64,000 nucleotides of DNA from the NCBI RefSeq assembly GCF_020819595.1, contig NZ_JAJHNP010000003.1, positions 1-64,000 on the forward strand, written 5' to 3'. Position 1 is the first letter of the stretch, and each line of letters begins with the position of its first letter. This document shows, one piece after another, positions 1 through 9,000 of the stretch. The translations under genes were made by a program, and so were the position numbers. Under the pieces are notes generated by a model. It was not told the DNA's origin, searched no databases, and was given only the letters and a program-made list of their open reading frames with translations. Source of the DNA: Streptomyces barringtoniae. Lineage in GTDB: Bacteria; Actinomycetota; Actinomycetes; Streptomycetales; Streptomycetaceae.

Positions 1-1476
1 AGCCGCGGCATCCACGTCGTGTCCTTGAGCGTCGCCGATTTCCAGTGCGACCGCACCGTCGGGTAGGAAGAACGCGTCATACCAGTCTCCGCCGATGTCC
101 AGCCCATCCCGACTGGGCAGATAGCGGGCAGCGATCTCCAGGCCTGGGAGGTGCTCCGGCAGCGTCGGGAGCATGCTCTCTTGGAGCGCCATCGACAGCT
201 CGACGTGGGCTTGTTGCAACCTGATGGCCTTCAGTGCCTGGCCTGCCAATTCGGCCAGAGTCGTCATGAAGGCGAGCTTCTCTGGGGACGGAGGGTGCTC
301 ACCGTCGTACGTCACCGCCCAGGCCCCGAGCGGCCGGTCGCCCACCGGGCTGAGGGGGGTGATCGAAAGGGCGGTGCCGGGGGCGGGGCCCGGCAGGGGC
401 AGACCGTCATCATCCAGCCACCGGCGAGCAAGCTCCTCGTGGTTGCGGAAGAACTGCGCCTGACCGGTACGGATCACGTAGGGCAACGGCCGGTCCTCAT
501 CCAGCGACAGGCCGAGCAGAGCCTCGACCTCCCACGTGGGGATCCCGGCATCCGAGGAGACCCGCAATCGACCATCCTCGACGAGTGCGAAGAGGGCGCC
601 GGAACCTCCGACGGCCGCGGCGAGCCGGGCCAGGACAACCTGCTGCAGTTCCTGCTCGGTGGCGGCGCTGAACAGGGCGGAGGAGAACGCGGTGATCCCG
701 TCGGCGCGCTCCCGCTCCGCGCTCGCCTCGGCCAGCGTCTCTTGGCGGTGTGCCTCCGACTGGGTGTCGTCGCGGATCACCGCAAAGACCCGTTCGGGGC
801 CGCCGTATCCCAACTGGATCCGGCGGACCTGGCCTGCGAGAACACGCCAGCCGTCGTGCTCGGTGAGGAACCGGGACCTGATCCACGGGGACTGGGCGGC
901 GGCCGGGCGCACAAGCCGCTGTACGTCCTTCCGGTCATCAGGGTGCACTCGACTGATCATCTTGGACCGCGGCACCGACGCCTGCGGGAAGAGGGCGGCC
1001 AGGGCGGGTGCGCCCCCCAGCCACTCCACCTGGTGCTCGTCGGAGGAACACATGCAGAGGCCGAGGTCGGCAGCCTTCGCTGCAAGCTGGAATGGAATCA
1101 GTAGACCACCGAGGTCGTGTCCCGCGTCCAACGAATGCACCCAGACAAGCCGCTCGCCGCTCGAGGAATCCGTCACCGCTCGCGCCTCGACGAGGCAGAC
1201 CAAAGATGCGGTGCTCGTGCCGGGAAATTCCAGCACACGCATCGCAAGCCTCTTCGTAGTGGCCCCGTGCGTCAGCAGGCCCTCAGCCGAGACGCGCTGG
1301 TCCTCGGGGAGTAGATCAACGAAGCCATGACCCACGCACTGTTCCCACGGCCTGCCCAGTTGAGTGGCCATCGCGGCGTTGAGGGAGCGGATGACACCGT
1401 CCAGGGTCAAGAGAGCCGACGGTGTAGCCATCTGAATATGTTCGTCCGAGGCGTCCATTTGCCGCTCACTACCCAT
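1..1476 (-). CDS. PAS/GAF-SpoIIE type PP2C serine phosphatase, partial
   Basis: The reading frame starts at ATG 1474-1476 and runs off the left edge without a stop (492 codons visible). The N-terminal ~110 residues resemble a PAS domain, followed by a second sensor segment and a GAF-like domain ending near KLAFMTTLAELAGQAL. The start of the PP2C/SpoIIE domain follows, with SMALQESMLPTLPEHLPGLE and the metal-binding block DIGGDWYDAFFLP then IGDAQGHDVDAAA. Family knowledge: such proteins dephosphorylate anti-sigma-factor antagonists, and Streptomyces carries dozens. The sensory input is unknown. A second in-frame ATG lies at 1456-1458, and neither has a strong ribosome binding site. The rest of the phosphatase domain is outside the window. 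Confidence 0.9.
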   Translation of the reverse strand, partial: MGSERQMDASDEHIQMATPSALLTLDGVIRSLNAAMATQLGRPWEQCVGHGFVDLLPEDQRVSAEGLLTHGATTKRLAMRVLEFPGTSTASLVCLVEARAVTDSSSGERLVWVHSLDAGHDLGGLLIPFQLAAKAADLGLCMCSSDEHQVEWLGGAPALAALFPQASVPRSKMISRVHPDDRKDVQRLVRPAAAQSPWIRSRFLTEHDGWRVLAGQVRRIQLGYGGPERVFAVIRDDTQSEAHRQETLAEASAERERADGITAFSSALFSAATEQELQQVVLARLAAAVGGSGALFALVEDGRLRVSSDAGIPTWEVEALLGLSLDEDRPLPYVIRTGQAQFFRNHEELARRWLDDDGLPLPGPAPGTALSITPLSPVGDRPLGAWAVTYDGEHPPSPEKLAFMTTLAELAGQALKAIRLQQAHVELSMALQESMLPTLPEHLPGLEIAARYLPSRDGLDIGGDWYDAFFLPDGAVALEIGDAQGHDVDAAA

Positions 1477-2090
1477 CGTCGAGCGATATGACCTCGTCGT
1501 CCTTCAACAACACTATCTGCCGTAGAGCAGGTCGCGTCCACCAGCAGTGGCATGCGACAGGGAGCAAAGCTGGACACCAGCCGATAGCAGGCTACCTGCA
1601 GGGAGATTGCCGCTGCGGCGGAACATTCCGTGCGCAACAGTGGTGGAGCGACGCGATCATCACCCTCGACGCGCTCCAGGACGGTACCTCAACCGGATCC
1701 CGCGGACAGCGTGGGATGTAACGCGCATGCGTATCGCGATGCAGACGGCACTTGAATCCAGCGTTCCAGCCGGGCGCATATTCCAGGCCCGTCATTTTTT
1801 CGGATTTCTCGACACGTCTTGTGCCGCGCGGTGGCGCGTCGGCCGCGCCACCGGTCATGTGATCCTCAGTCTGCAGCATCGTCAGGCACGGGCCGATCGG
1901 GTCGCCAAGATCTGCCACGAACTCCGGTACCGGCCGCTGTCACCGGAAGAGGGTTGTTCTTCGTCCCCCTAGCCAGGGACTGTCTTCGGTCGTGATCAAG
2001 GGACCTTCAGGAGGCTGCTGATCTCGCCGGGCGCTGCGCGGAGATGGAGTCCGGCCAGGTCGCTCTCTTGTCGTAGTGGGACGACGGCCG
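1477..2090. other. Stretch without a recognisable gene
   Basis: About 600 bases separate two minus-strand genes. Open frames on both strands are short, with unnatural compositions, and I recognise no protein family, repeat or RNA. It may hold the phosphatase promoter and decayed sequence. Confidence 0.5.
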
Positions 2091-3515
2091 TCACCCAGAA
2101 ACACCCCACCACACCGCCCATGGCACAAACCCGACCGCGGCCAGCCCGACCGGGGCCACGCGCAGCCAGGCCGCCCAGCTCGGCGTCGGCCGTCGGCGCC
2201 AGAGCGCGGCTGCCGAGACACCTGCGGACGCCACCACGGCGACGGCGAGGCCCTGCACCACCAGCCACACCGCCGGACGGCCCCACGCCACGGGTGCCGC
2301 CGCACTGTCCCCGGCCACGAAGACGGCGAACGGGCAGGCTACCGCCGCCACGACCGCGAGCAGGCCGAGCCCGGCCAGCCATCGCACCGGGCGCAGGACT
2401 GGGCCCCGGCGCAGGAGGGCACTTACCGGATAGGCGGCGAAGCCGAGGAGCAGCAACGCCGGGGCGAGCCAGGCGTACCAGGCGTGGCCCGGTACGGGGG
2501 TGGTGGTGAGTGCCTGTCCGGGTGCGGGGGTGGCGCTCGACGTCAGTGGGTGGCCGGCGGCGACGGCCCGCACCCATGAGGTCATGGTCTGTGCATAGCC
2601 CGGGGCAAGCTCCCCCAGCTTCTTGCCGTGGAAGAGGGGGCCGCCGATCCGGTCGAAGCCGTCCGACGTTCGGTGCCCGTTGTGCGCACCGCCCGCGATG
2701 AAGCGGATGACCACGTGCCGGTTGCCCGCCCTGGCCAGGGTCTCGCGGAAGATCCGTGCGCTCTCCTGGGGCGGCACCTGCGTGTCGTGCTCGCCCCACA
2801 GCGCCAGCACCGGCGATCGGTGGAGCCGCTCGAGCACCCGCACGGGGTCGTAGCCGGCCGCGGGGAACAGACCGGTCGAGGCCATGAATTGGGCGGTGGG
2901 ACCTGCCACGGTGCGACGGAACGGTCCGCCCACCCCCCGGTGGCGCAGATGCGTGGTGAGGTTCCAGGTCTCGGTCCGCAGCGGGTCGTAGCCGGACCCG
3001 CCGATGGTGACAACGAACGCTACGTCGGCCGAGCGCGACGCGGCCAGCGGCGCGACCCAGCCCCCCTCGCTGAACCCCCACAGTCCGACCTGGCGTGGGT
3101 TCACCCCGCTGCTGGACTGCAACAGCCGCACTCCGGCGAGCGCGTCGTCGGCCAGCAGGCCGAGGTTCCGGTGGAGCAGGGAGTAGCCGACGGTCCGTTT
3201 GTCGTAGACGAGCGTGGTGATCCCGGCCCGTGCGAACGCCTCGGCCTCCTGCCGGTACTCCTGCCGGGGCCCGGCACCCGAGCCGCCGACGAGCACGATG
3301 CCAGGTCCTGGGCCAGGTGGTCCGTCCTTGCTGAGGATGGTGCCGTGCAGGAGGAGCCCACCGCCGCCCCGGAAGGTGACCTCCTGGCGGACCAGTCCGT
3401 CCCCGCCGGCGTACGCCACTGGTGCGGCCGGCAGGAGGAGGGCGCTGGCCAACGCCCCGGACAGGACAGCCAGTACGGCCCGTATCAGTGATGCGGACGT
3501 AGCCGGGAGCGGCAC
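2091..3515 (-). CDS. Secreted/membrane alpha/beta hydrolase with C-terminal membrane segments
   Basis: A 474-residue protein. I chose GTG 3513-3515 because AAAGGAGAG lies just upstream. Residues 10-37 form a signal peptide ending near APVAYAG. The hydrolase fold follows, with the nucleophile elbow GLWGFSEGGW (Ser149), acid in LWGEHDTQV (Asp244) and histidine in GGAHNGH (about 278). After residue 300 come about four hydrophobic segments (ALLLLGFAAYPVSALL, GLLAVVAAVACPFAVFVAG and two more), so the enzyme is probably anchored with the catalytic domain outside. The substrate is unknown. The ArsR-type gene lies 38 bases upstream on the same strand, so the two probably share a transcript controlled by the TTGCAA operator at 4131-4168. 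Confidence 0.85.
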   Translation of the reverse strand: MPLPATSASLIRAVLAVLSGALASALLLPAAPVAYAGGDGLVRQEVTFRGGGGLLLHGTILSKDGPPGPGPGIVLVGGSGAGPRQEYRQEAEAFARAGITTLVYDKRTVGYSLLHRNLGLLADDALAGVRLLQSSSGVNPRQVGLWGFSEGGWVAPLAASRSADVAFVVTIGGSGYDPLRTETWNLTTHLRHRGVGGPFRRTVAGPTAQFMASTGLFPAAGYDPVRVLERLHRSPVLALWGEHDTQVPPQESARIFRETLARAGNRHVVIRFIAGGAHNGHRTSDGFDRIGGPLFHGKKLGELAPGYAQTMTSWVRAVAAGHPLTSSATPAPGQALTTTPVPGHAWYAWLAPALLLLGFAAYPVSALLRRGPVLRPVRWLAGLGLLAVVAAVACPFAVFVAGDSAAAPVAWGRPAVWLVVQGLAVAVVASAGVSAAALWRRRPTPSWAAWLRVAPVGLAAVGFVPWAVWWGVSG

Positions 3516-3553
3516 GGCGCGCCTCTCCTTTCGTTGTCGGTTGGGTCGCGCGT

Positions 3554-4117
3554 TCAGTCGGTCTCGGGAATTCCGAGCAGCCGGACGAGCACGGTCCGCG
3601 CCCCGGGCGCTGCCTCGCCCTCCGGGGCCGAGTACCGGTAGAGGAGCGCGATGTACTCCTCGAAGAACGCGCGGAGTTGGCCGGGGTCGACCCGGAGCGT
3701 GGCGCGCGAGAAGAGCGCCGCGTCGGCCCAGGGCCCCAGCGTGTCGCGCGCCTCCTCGAACCGCCGGGCGGAGTCGATCAGTTCGGCGAGGTTCAGCCGG
3801 TGCATCTCGGTCAGCGCCTCGCGCATCTCCGGCGTCTGTCGGCTGTACGGCGGAAACCGCCGGTCCCCCGCCACCGCCCGCCACCACCGCTCCCGCCCCT
3901 TTGCCAGCTCCGGGACCTCCTCGACGAAGCCGTGCTTGGCCAGCTGCCGCAGGTGGTAGCTGATCAGGCCCGTGCTCTCACCCAACTCGCGTGCGAGCGA
4001 GGAAGAGTTGGCCGGCCCCCGGCGCAGGCATTGCTCGATCTTCTGCCGCATCGGGTGCGCGAAGGCGCGCAGCGCCTCGACATCGGTGATCTCCTGGGCA
4101 GGCGGTTGTTCGGCCAT
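3554..4117 (-). CDS. ArsR-type winged-helix transcriptional regulator
   Basis: 187 residues. The N-terminal winged helix includes ALRAFAHPMRQKIEQCL and the recognition helix region ELGESTGLISYHLRQLAKHG, typical of ArsR/HTH_20 repressors. The C-terminal half is helical and carries no obvious metal-binding cysteines, so it is probably not a metal sensor. It is the first gene of a likely two-gene operon with the hydrolase downstream. The intergenic region directly upstream holds three evenly spaced TTGCAA hexamers, which suggests autoregulation. The signal sensed is unknown. Confidence 0.88.
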   Translation of the reverse strand: MAEQPPAQEITDVEALRAFAHPMRQKIEQCLRRGPANSSSLARELGESTGLISYHLRQLAKHGFVEEVPELAKGRERWWRAVAGDRRFPPYSRQTPEMREALTEMHRLNLAELIDSARRFEEARDTLGPWADAALFSRATLRVDPGQLRAFFEEYIALLYRYSAPEGEAAPGARTVLVRLLGIPETD

Positions 4118-4130
4118 GCCGAGAGCCTAC

Positions 4131-4168
4131 GAGTTGCAAAGGCCCTTTGCAAGGAACCCTTGCAACTC
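4131..4168. promoter_or_regulatory. Probable operator: inverted repeat with three phased TTGCAA sites
   Basis: GAGTTGCAA at 4131-4139 is mirrored by TTGCAACTC at 4160-4168. The self-complementary hexamer TTGCAA starts at 4134, 4147 and 4160, exactly 13 bases apart. The site begins 13 bases upstream of the regulator start, the expected place for a repressor operator. Confidence 0.65.
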
Positions 4169-4254
4169 TCAGATGTGGACCACTCCATCACCTCGCCGCA
4201 GATCGCCGACCTTGGGCTGTCTTCAGTCGTGATTAGTCGATGGGCGCGTGTTGC

Positions 4255-4722
4255 TCACGGACGAACACTGATGATCGTCTTCCCGGTGATCCACTCGGTC
4301 GGGTTGAAAGCCGCAACGGCGTCATCGAGGGTCGAGACGTTGCCGATGTTCGTCCGCAGCCGTCCGTCCCGCACCCGCTGGACGATCTCACCCAGTTGGG
4401 CACGATCGGGCACGACAACGAAATCGATCGCCAGGCCGTTCGCTGGACGCACCTCAGGCGGACCGGCGATGGACACCAACGTTCCTCCGGCATGGATCAG
4501 GCCTGCGGACCGATTCCCGATGTCTCCGCCGCCTGAAGGCGGCCGTGCTCGAACAGTCCCTGCCATGCGGTCAGGCCCGGCATCGGCAGACTCGCGCCCA
4601 CCGTGAAGTCGACGTCGGCCGGCCGGCGCAGTCGGGGCGATCGTTGCGCAGCTCGCACAAGAGGTCGGCGCCCACGTCATCGGCACCGGACGTACCGCCG
4701 ATCGGCAGACGGCGCCGACGCG
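4255..4722 (-). pseudogene. Scrambled zinc-independent quinone oxidoreductase (MDR family) remnant
   Basis: Three pieces of one medium-chain reductase are present out of order. The C-terminus is on the minus strand at 4255-4497 (IHAGGTLVSIAGPPEV through WITGKTIISVRP). A middle piece on the minus strand in another frame at about 4505-4618 reads GASLPMPGLTAWQGLFEHG. The nucleotide-binding segment AGAVGAIVAQLAQEVGAHVIG lies on the plus strand at about 4620-4720, i.e. inverted. In an intact enzyme this segment follows GLTAWQGLFEHG. The N-terminal GroES-like domain is missing. The gene cannot be functional. Confidence 0.75.
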
Positions 4723-4857
4723 GCGCCCCGAGCATGCGGCGTGGCGCTCCGGCTTCGCGGTGCAAACGGTCTGACAGACGGCGCCCAGGGGCCTGCCTGG
4801 CCGTTCGACGCGAAGTGGCCCGGTCTTTTGCTCAGAAAATCGTCCACACCCATAGAC

Positions 4858-5290
4858 GGACGCGCGATACGGTCCGGTCCTCATCGGCAGGGGTGGCCAC
4901 ACCTTGGTGTGGGGCGAATCCGATACCAGGCTGATGAAGGTCGAGTGGGTCAAGAAGGACGCCGACGAAATGCCGTTCGCCAGGGATCTCGCTGAACGGA
5001 AGGCACGGTTGCTCGCCGAGTCCGACGCAGTAGTGGTGATGCCCGGCGGCGCGGGCACGTTGGACGAAGGGATCGAGGTCCCGGAACTGAGGAAGCACGG
5101 CCTGTACGACGACCCCGTGGTGCTGCTGAACACGGCGGGCTTCCACGACGGGCTGATACTCCAGCTCCGGCGCATGGACGAGCAGGGGCTGATGCCATGC
5201 CCCTTGGAGAGCTGGTCTTCGCCGCTGTCCCGGCCGCCGGCGCACACGCCTAGGTGGAGAAGTGCGTTGGAACGGATGGCGAAATCGTGA
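4858..5290 (+). pseudogene. Truncated LOG-family (lysine-decarboxylase-like) enzyme
   Basis: The frame contains GGHTLVWG then LAERKARLLAESDAVVVMPGGAGTLDE. PGGxGTxxE is the signature of LOG nucleotide 5'-monophosphate phosphoribohydrolases (cytokinin-activation family). The N-terminal Rossmann start and the GGxxGLMG part are absent, and between TLVWG and VEWVKKDADEM a block of some 50 residues normally present is missing. The tail after MPCPLESW is unusual. It is best read as an internally deleted remnant. Confidence 0.6.
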
Positions 5291-5435
5291 CAGCACGGCT
5301 TCCCGCCTGAGAGATCGCGCCGACTCCGGCACGGGCGGCCCGGCACCCGAGGCCGACGGCCCCAGCGCCTCGCATCTCGGCAGGGACGCTCCCGAACCGG
5401 GCAGAGGCGCATCCGCTCCGCCCTTGGAACCCCTT

Positions 5436-6875
5436 CTAGGGCAGCACCCTGCACAGTGCGTCCAGTACGCCTGCCCACGCGCTGTCCGAGGGCGCAGCGT
5501 AGTTGACCACAAGGGCGTCCCGTTCGGGCAACTGCCATCCGCAGTCGTCCACTTCATAGCGGAACTGCGTCAACCCCCTGATCGCCAGACCTTGCCGGGC
5601 CGCGGCCTGGACCACCGAGTTTTCGGTTCCACGCGGGAGTTCGAGGACCGTCTGCAGTCCTGCAGCCATCCCGGTCACACGAATGCCGGGAGCCCTCTGG
5701 CGCAGGACCTCGACCAGCTGATCGCGGCGACGCCGGTAGCGCAGCCGCATCGAGCGCACATGACGGTCGTACGCACCCGAGGCGATGAATTCCGCCAGTG
5801 TCAGCTGCTCCAGGGCGCTCGTCATGTAGTCGCCGTGCCCTTTGGCCGCCACGATCTCCGGGACGAGTTCCTCCGGCAGCACCATCCATCCGAGCCGTAC
5901 CCCCGGCGCCAGGGACTTGCTCACGGAACCGAAGTACACGACGCTCTCGGGATCGAGGCCTTGCAGGGCCCCCACCGGCTGACGGTCGTATCGGAACTCC
6001 CCGTCATAGTCGTCCTCAAGGATCAAGCCGCCCGTGGCGCGTGCCCACTCGACGGCAGCGGTGCGCCGGTCCGGGCGGAGCGCGACCCCTGTCGGGTACT
6101 GGTGCGCCGGGGTCATCAGCACCGCCCCCACTTCGCGCAGTCGCGCGAGGTCGTCGATGCGTGCGCCATGGTCGTCGACGTAGAGGGGCGGGGTGTGGAG
6201 ACCGGCGTTGGCCAGCAGTTCGCGAAACAGGTCGAGTCCGTAGGCCTCGACCGCCACCGCTCGCACCCGCCGTACCGTGAGCGCCTGCGCCATCAGCGCC
6301 AGGCCGTGGTGGAAACCGGAACTGATGACGATCCGATCCGGCTCGGCGTACACCCCGCGGGCCCGCGCCAGGTAGTCCGCGAGTGCGGTGCGCAGCTCCA
6401 CACGGCCACGGGCGTCGCCGTAGCCGAAGGCGTCGTGCGGCGCAGCGGTCAAAGCCCGGCGGGCCACGGTGAGCCACTGCGTGCGCGGAAAGGTCGCGAG
6501 GTCCGGTGCACCGGTCCACAGGCCATACCGGAGACGGGGCTCGTCCGGCCTCGCGCGAGGAGAGTCGGGCGCAGCCCTGTGCGGCTCGACCCGGGTGGCC
6601 ACCCGGGTCCCGGAGCCCTGCTGGGCGGTGAGCCAGCCCTCAGCGACCAGCTCGGCGTAGGCCTCGACCACGGTGTTACGAGAGACGCCGAGATCCGCGG
6701 CGAGTGAGCGGGAGGCCGGCAGCCGGCTGCCGGGCACCAGACGCCCCGTGCGCACGGCCTCCCTCAAGGCGTCCGTGAGCCCTGCGCGCAGCCCGGGTCC
6801 GCGCAGCTCCAGATGCAGGTCGACACCGAACGCGAGGGGCAGACCGGCCGCAGAATTGGTCCGGGGATCTGTCAT
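5436..6875 (-). CDS. MocR/PdxR-type GntR regulator with aminotransferase-like domain
   Basis: 479 residues from ATG 6873-6875. Residues ~25-90 form a GntR winged helix (LPASRSLAADLGVSRNTVVE). Residues ~115-479 form a type-I PLP aminotransferase fold with EDDYDGEFRYDR and the Schiff-base lysine in GSVSKSLAPG (Lys320). Family knowledge: MocR proteins sense pyridoxal phosphate or amino compounds and usually control a divergent neighbour. Here the divergent side has no intact gene, so the target may have been lost or may lie elsewhere. Paired boxes upstream (6898-6927) fit the direct-repeat operators of the family. Confidence 0.9.
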   Translation of the reverse strand: MTDPRTNSAAGLPLAFGVDLHLELRGPGLRAGLTDALREAVRTGRLVPGSRLPASRSLAADLGVSRNTVVEAYAELVAEGWLTAQQGSGTRVATRVEPHRAAPDSPRARPDEPRLRYGLWTGAPDLATFPRTQWLTVARRALTAAPHDAFGYGDARGRVELRTALADYLARARGVYAEPDRIVISSGFHHGLALMAQALTVRRVRAVAVEAYGLDLFRELLANAGLHTPPLYVDDHGARIDDLARLREVGAVLMTPAHQYPTGVALRPDRRTAAVEWARATGGLILEDDYDGEFRYDRQPVGALQGLDPESVVYFGSVSKSLAPGVRLGWMVLPEELVPEIVAAKGHGDYMTSALEQLTLAEFIASGAYDRHVRSMRLRYRRRRDQLVEVLRQRAPGIRVTGMAAGLQTVLELPRGTENSVVQAAARQGLAIRGLTQFRYEVDDCGWQLPERDALVVNYAAPSDSAWAGVLDALCRVLP

Positions 6876-6897
6876 GTAAATGAACCATACTCCCATA

Positions 6898-6927
6898 CCA
6901 TTGACCGGCCAGTCGTCCCATTGGACC
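6898..6927. promoter_or_regulatory. Direct repeats CCATTG(G)ACC upstream of the MocR gene
   Basis: CCATTGACC at 6898-6906 and CCATTGGACC at 6918-6927 are spaced 20 bases apart (two helical turns) and lie 23-52 bases upstream of the MocR start. Direct repeats at this spacing are characteristic MocR operators. Confidence 0.45.
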
Positions 6928-7079
6928 GCACTGCGCACCAAGCGCGGACTGGTCGGCGTGATCGTTTGTGTCGTTCTTGCCACGCTGGGAGTTGGGTCCC
7001 CTGGTCGCGCTCACGGCGAAGCGGGGTGACCAGGCCGGTGCGACGCCAGGCCGTTTCCTTCGGATCATCCGATCGTTGG

Positions 7080-7125
7080 TCCGGTGTGTCGTTGACTGAC
7101 GCTCAGTGGGCGAGGATCGACAGGC
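7080..7125 (+). mobile_element. IS5-family transposase N-terminal scrap
   Basis: The plus strand encodes SLTDAQWARID, the common N-terminus of IS5-family transposases in Streptomyces. The similarity ends immediately afterwards, so only some 40 bases survive, apparently fused to other debris. Confidence 0.4.
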
Positions 7126-7226
7126 GTTCGGCTCTGCCCGGGTGTTCTCGGTGTGGTGGAACTCGGTCCCGAAGCCGCGTGCCTGGCAGATGTCCTTGGC
7201 ATCCACCAACGCGTGGACGAAGAGAT

Positions 7227-7713
7227 GTGTACGCCACGATCGAAGAGCGCGCAAAGGCCGTCGGCACGGACGTGTCCGGCTACGCCCGCCAGGTCCTTGC
7301 CGGCGAAGGCAACGACCTGCGCCACCGCTTCCTCGGCGCGGCGGCACACTTCACGCAGGAATATGCGTGGCTGCTGGACGTCGCGCACCGGCACCTTCCC
7401 GGTGGCCCGGACGTGGTCGACTTCAGCAGTCTCCAGGCCGCGGTGGCACGGCACACCGACAAGGTGAAGGACCCTTACCCGTACCCGTACCCGGATCACC
7501 GGGCCACCGCGCTCATGCACCAGCTCATCCGTGTGCCGGCGCTGGAATACGCCAACGAGCTGTTCGCCGCGGTCTGCGCAGCCTCGCACCCGACCGTGAA
7601 CGGCGCCGTGGTGACTGTCGACTTCCAGGAAGCTGCCGTCCTCGCCGAGCGTATCGCCCGCGACGGACGGACGGACGGTGGTCCCCGAGGAGATCAAGGG
7701 CTGGATGTCGTAA
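7227..7713 (+). pseudogene. RHH antitoxin/Doc-like toxin remnant fused in frame, with 3' frameshift
   Basis: The frame opens at GTG 7227-7229. ATIEERAKAVGTDVSGYARQVL looks like a ribbon-helix-helix antitoxin body. It runs directly into WLLDVAHRHLPGGPDVVD and HRATALMHQLIRVPALEYAN, which resemble the Doc/Fic-like toxin partner of such antitoxins. The antitoxin stop, the toxin start and the first strand seem deleted in frame. Near the 3' end a GACG tetranucleotide is repeated four times (7662-7678). Shifting frame there restores a natural tail TVVPEEIKGWMS and a TAA at 7711-7713. Without the shift the frame ends at 7733. It is unlikely to be a working toxin-antitoxin pair. Confidence 0.5.
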
Positions 7714-7845
7714 GGCCAACGTGCCCGCATTGACAACCCGTCAGCTGCTGACGAGGCAGGCGAGCAGCCCAGGATCGTCGCCAACTCCTCAAGGCTGGTG
7801 AAAGTCGGCAGCTCGATGGTTATCGGCGACCGATCAACCAAGCAG

Positions 7846-8073
7846 TCAGGTGGCAAGGAGCGAGTCGTCCTCGACACGGGCACCAGGCAGACGGTGCCGG
7901 GCCGCGATGAGAGCGGCGTCGATATCGCTGGTACCAGTCGACACACACAGCGTGTAAGCAATGTCGTCCATCCGCCGCCGCACCTCCTCATGCCCCTCCT
8001 CCGCCTGCAGGACACGCAGCGTCTCGTACTGCTCGACCAAGTTCTTCAGCACCGCGGGGTGCGCCATGAGCAT
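7846..8073 (-). CDS. DUF5133 family protein
   Basis: A 75-residue protein beginning MLMAHPAVLKNLVEQYETL, with a strong ribosome binding site (AAGGGAGG) ahead of ATG 8071-8073. It carries RRRMDDIAYTLCVSTGT and AALIAARHRLPGARVEDD, the conserved body of the Streptomyces DUF5133 family. Many Streptomyces encode several copies. Function is unknown, though it is usually seen as a small regulator-like protein. It appears intact and is flanked by decayed sequence on both sides. Confidence 0.75.
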   Translation of the reverse strand: MLMAHPAVLKNLVEQYETLRVLQAEEGHEEVRRRMDDIAYTLCVSTGTSDIDAALIAARHRLPGARVEDDSLLAT

Positions 8074-8469
8074 CACAAGCCTCCCTTGCAATCACCAATC
8101 GCTTGCGCCTGTCACCGACCCATGTGCCCCGCCTCCCGCACACCATTCCCATGGTGCCCGGACATGCGAGGGCTCCGAACCAGCACGAACTCAGTCGGAG
8201 GCAGGGCCTGGAGCAGCATCCCCGGGCCAAGCTCTGCCGCGTTTGTCCCGCACCAACGGTGACGCCGCGTCGGATCTCCTGGCGTCGCTCCGCGTCACCG
8301 CAGCCCGGTGGGCACGAGGATGTCCCGGTCGCGGTCCAGCGTGCTGTCGTCGGGCCGGCTCCAGGGTGGCGGCCGCGGCCATGGCTGCGGTGTGCGCGGC
8401 CGGGAAGATGACCGGGACCTCCGCCTGCCGCAGCAGTTTCCCGATCTGCCGTATCTGCCACGCGGCAGG
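8074..8469. other. Stretch without a recognisable gene
   Basis: Open frames on both strands cross this stretch, but none has recognisable motifs or a convincing start. It probably includes the DUF5133 promoter and decayed DNA. Confidence 0.4.
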
Positions 8470-8625
8470 CTACCCAGGCGCCCGCGGCCACAGCGGCCGA
8501 CAGCCCTCCTTGCCCAGCGTCATCGACAGCGCGGCATGCCGCTCCCGACCCTCAGGCCGATCGGCCATGTCCGCGAGATCGCTCTGCAGGAGCACGCCGC
8601 GCAGTTCGGTAACGACGTTGGTCAC
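8470..8625 (-). CDS. Hypothetical 51-residue protein overlapping the SUKH remnant
   Basis: The frame starts at GTG 8623-8625, overlapping the TGA of the upstream frame in a GTGA arrangement, and reads TNVVTELRGVLLQSDLADMADRPEG. The overlap suggests translational coupling with the broken SUKH gene. No family is recognised, and it could equally be the tail of that gene in another frame. Confidence 0.3.
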   Translation of the reverse strand: MTNVVTELRGVLLQSDLADMADRPEGRERHAALSMTLGKEGCRPLWPRAPG

Positions 8626-9000
8626 TTGGCTACGAGCGACACCTGCACCCACGGATTGCCGACCAGCCACCGCCGTGTCTGCTCCCGCAGGCGATGCGCC
8701 GCCCGCGCCGCGCCTTCAAGACCTCATCGACGTAGAGCCCGGAGGGCCGGACCAGGGGATCCTGCCGCCGGGTCAGATCGTCCCGTCGGCCGATGAGCGC
8801 GAAACCTCACGCAAGGCAGCCGGGAGCTCAAAGCCCAGGTCAGTCTCCGCAGCCGCCAACTCGTCCTTGACGCAGTCGTCTTCTGAGCGCAAGGGGCAGC
8901 CCATCCACGCATCGGCGAACCAGCGCACGAAGTCCCAGGTCTGGGCACGAGTTTGCAGCCCGTCTCGCAGCATCACCGACACGTCAGGACGGTCAAGCAT
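8622..9000 (-). pseudogene. Frameshifted SMI1/KNR4 (SUKH) family gene
   Basis: From ATG 8998-9000 the protein reads MLDRPDVSVMLRDGL and DELAAAETDLGFELPAALRE, the hallmark LPxxLRE block of SUKH proteins. The frame is lost just after LREV and resumes one frame over as ALIGRRDDLTRRQDPLVRP and GLYVDEVL, which is how SUKH proteins continue. Family knowledge: SUKH proteins are immunity proteins against polymorphic nuclease toxins. One indel near 8790 explains the break. Confidence 0.6.

Noticed and set aside
2076..3491. Several plus-strand frames opposite the hydrolase at 2091-3515
   Set aside because: They lack starts with ribosome binding sites, and the minus strand encodes a complete hydrolase.
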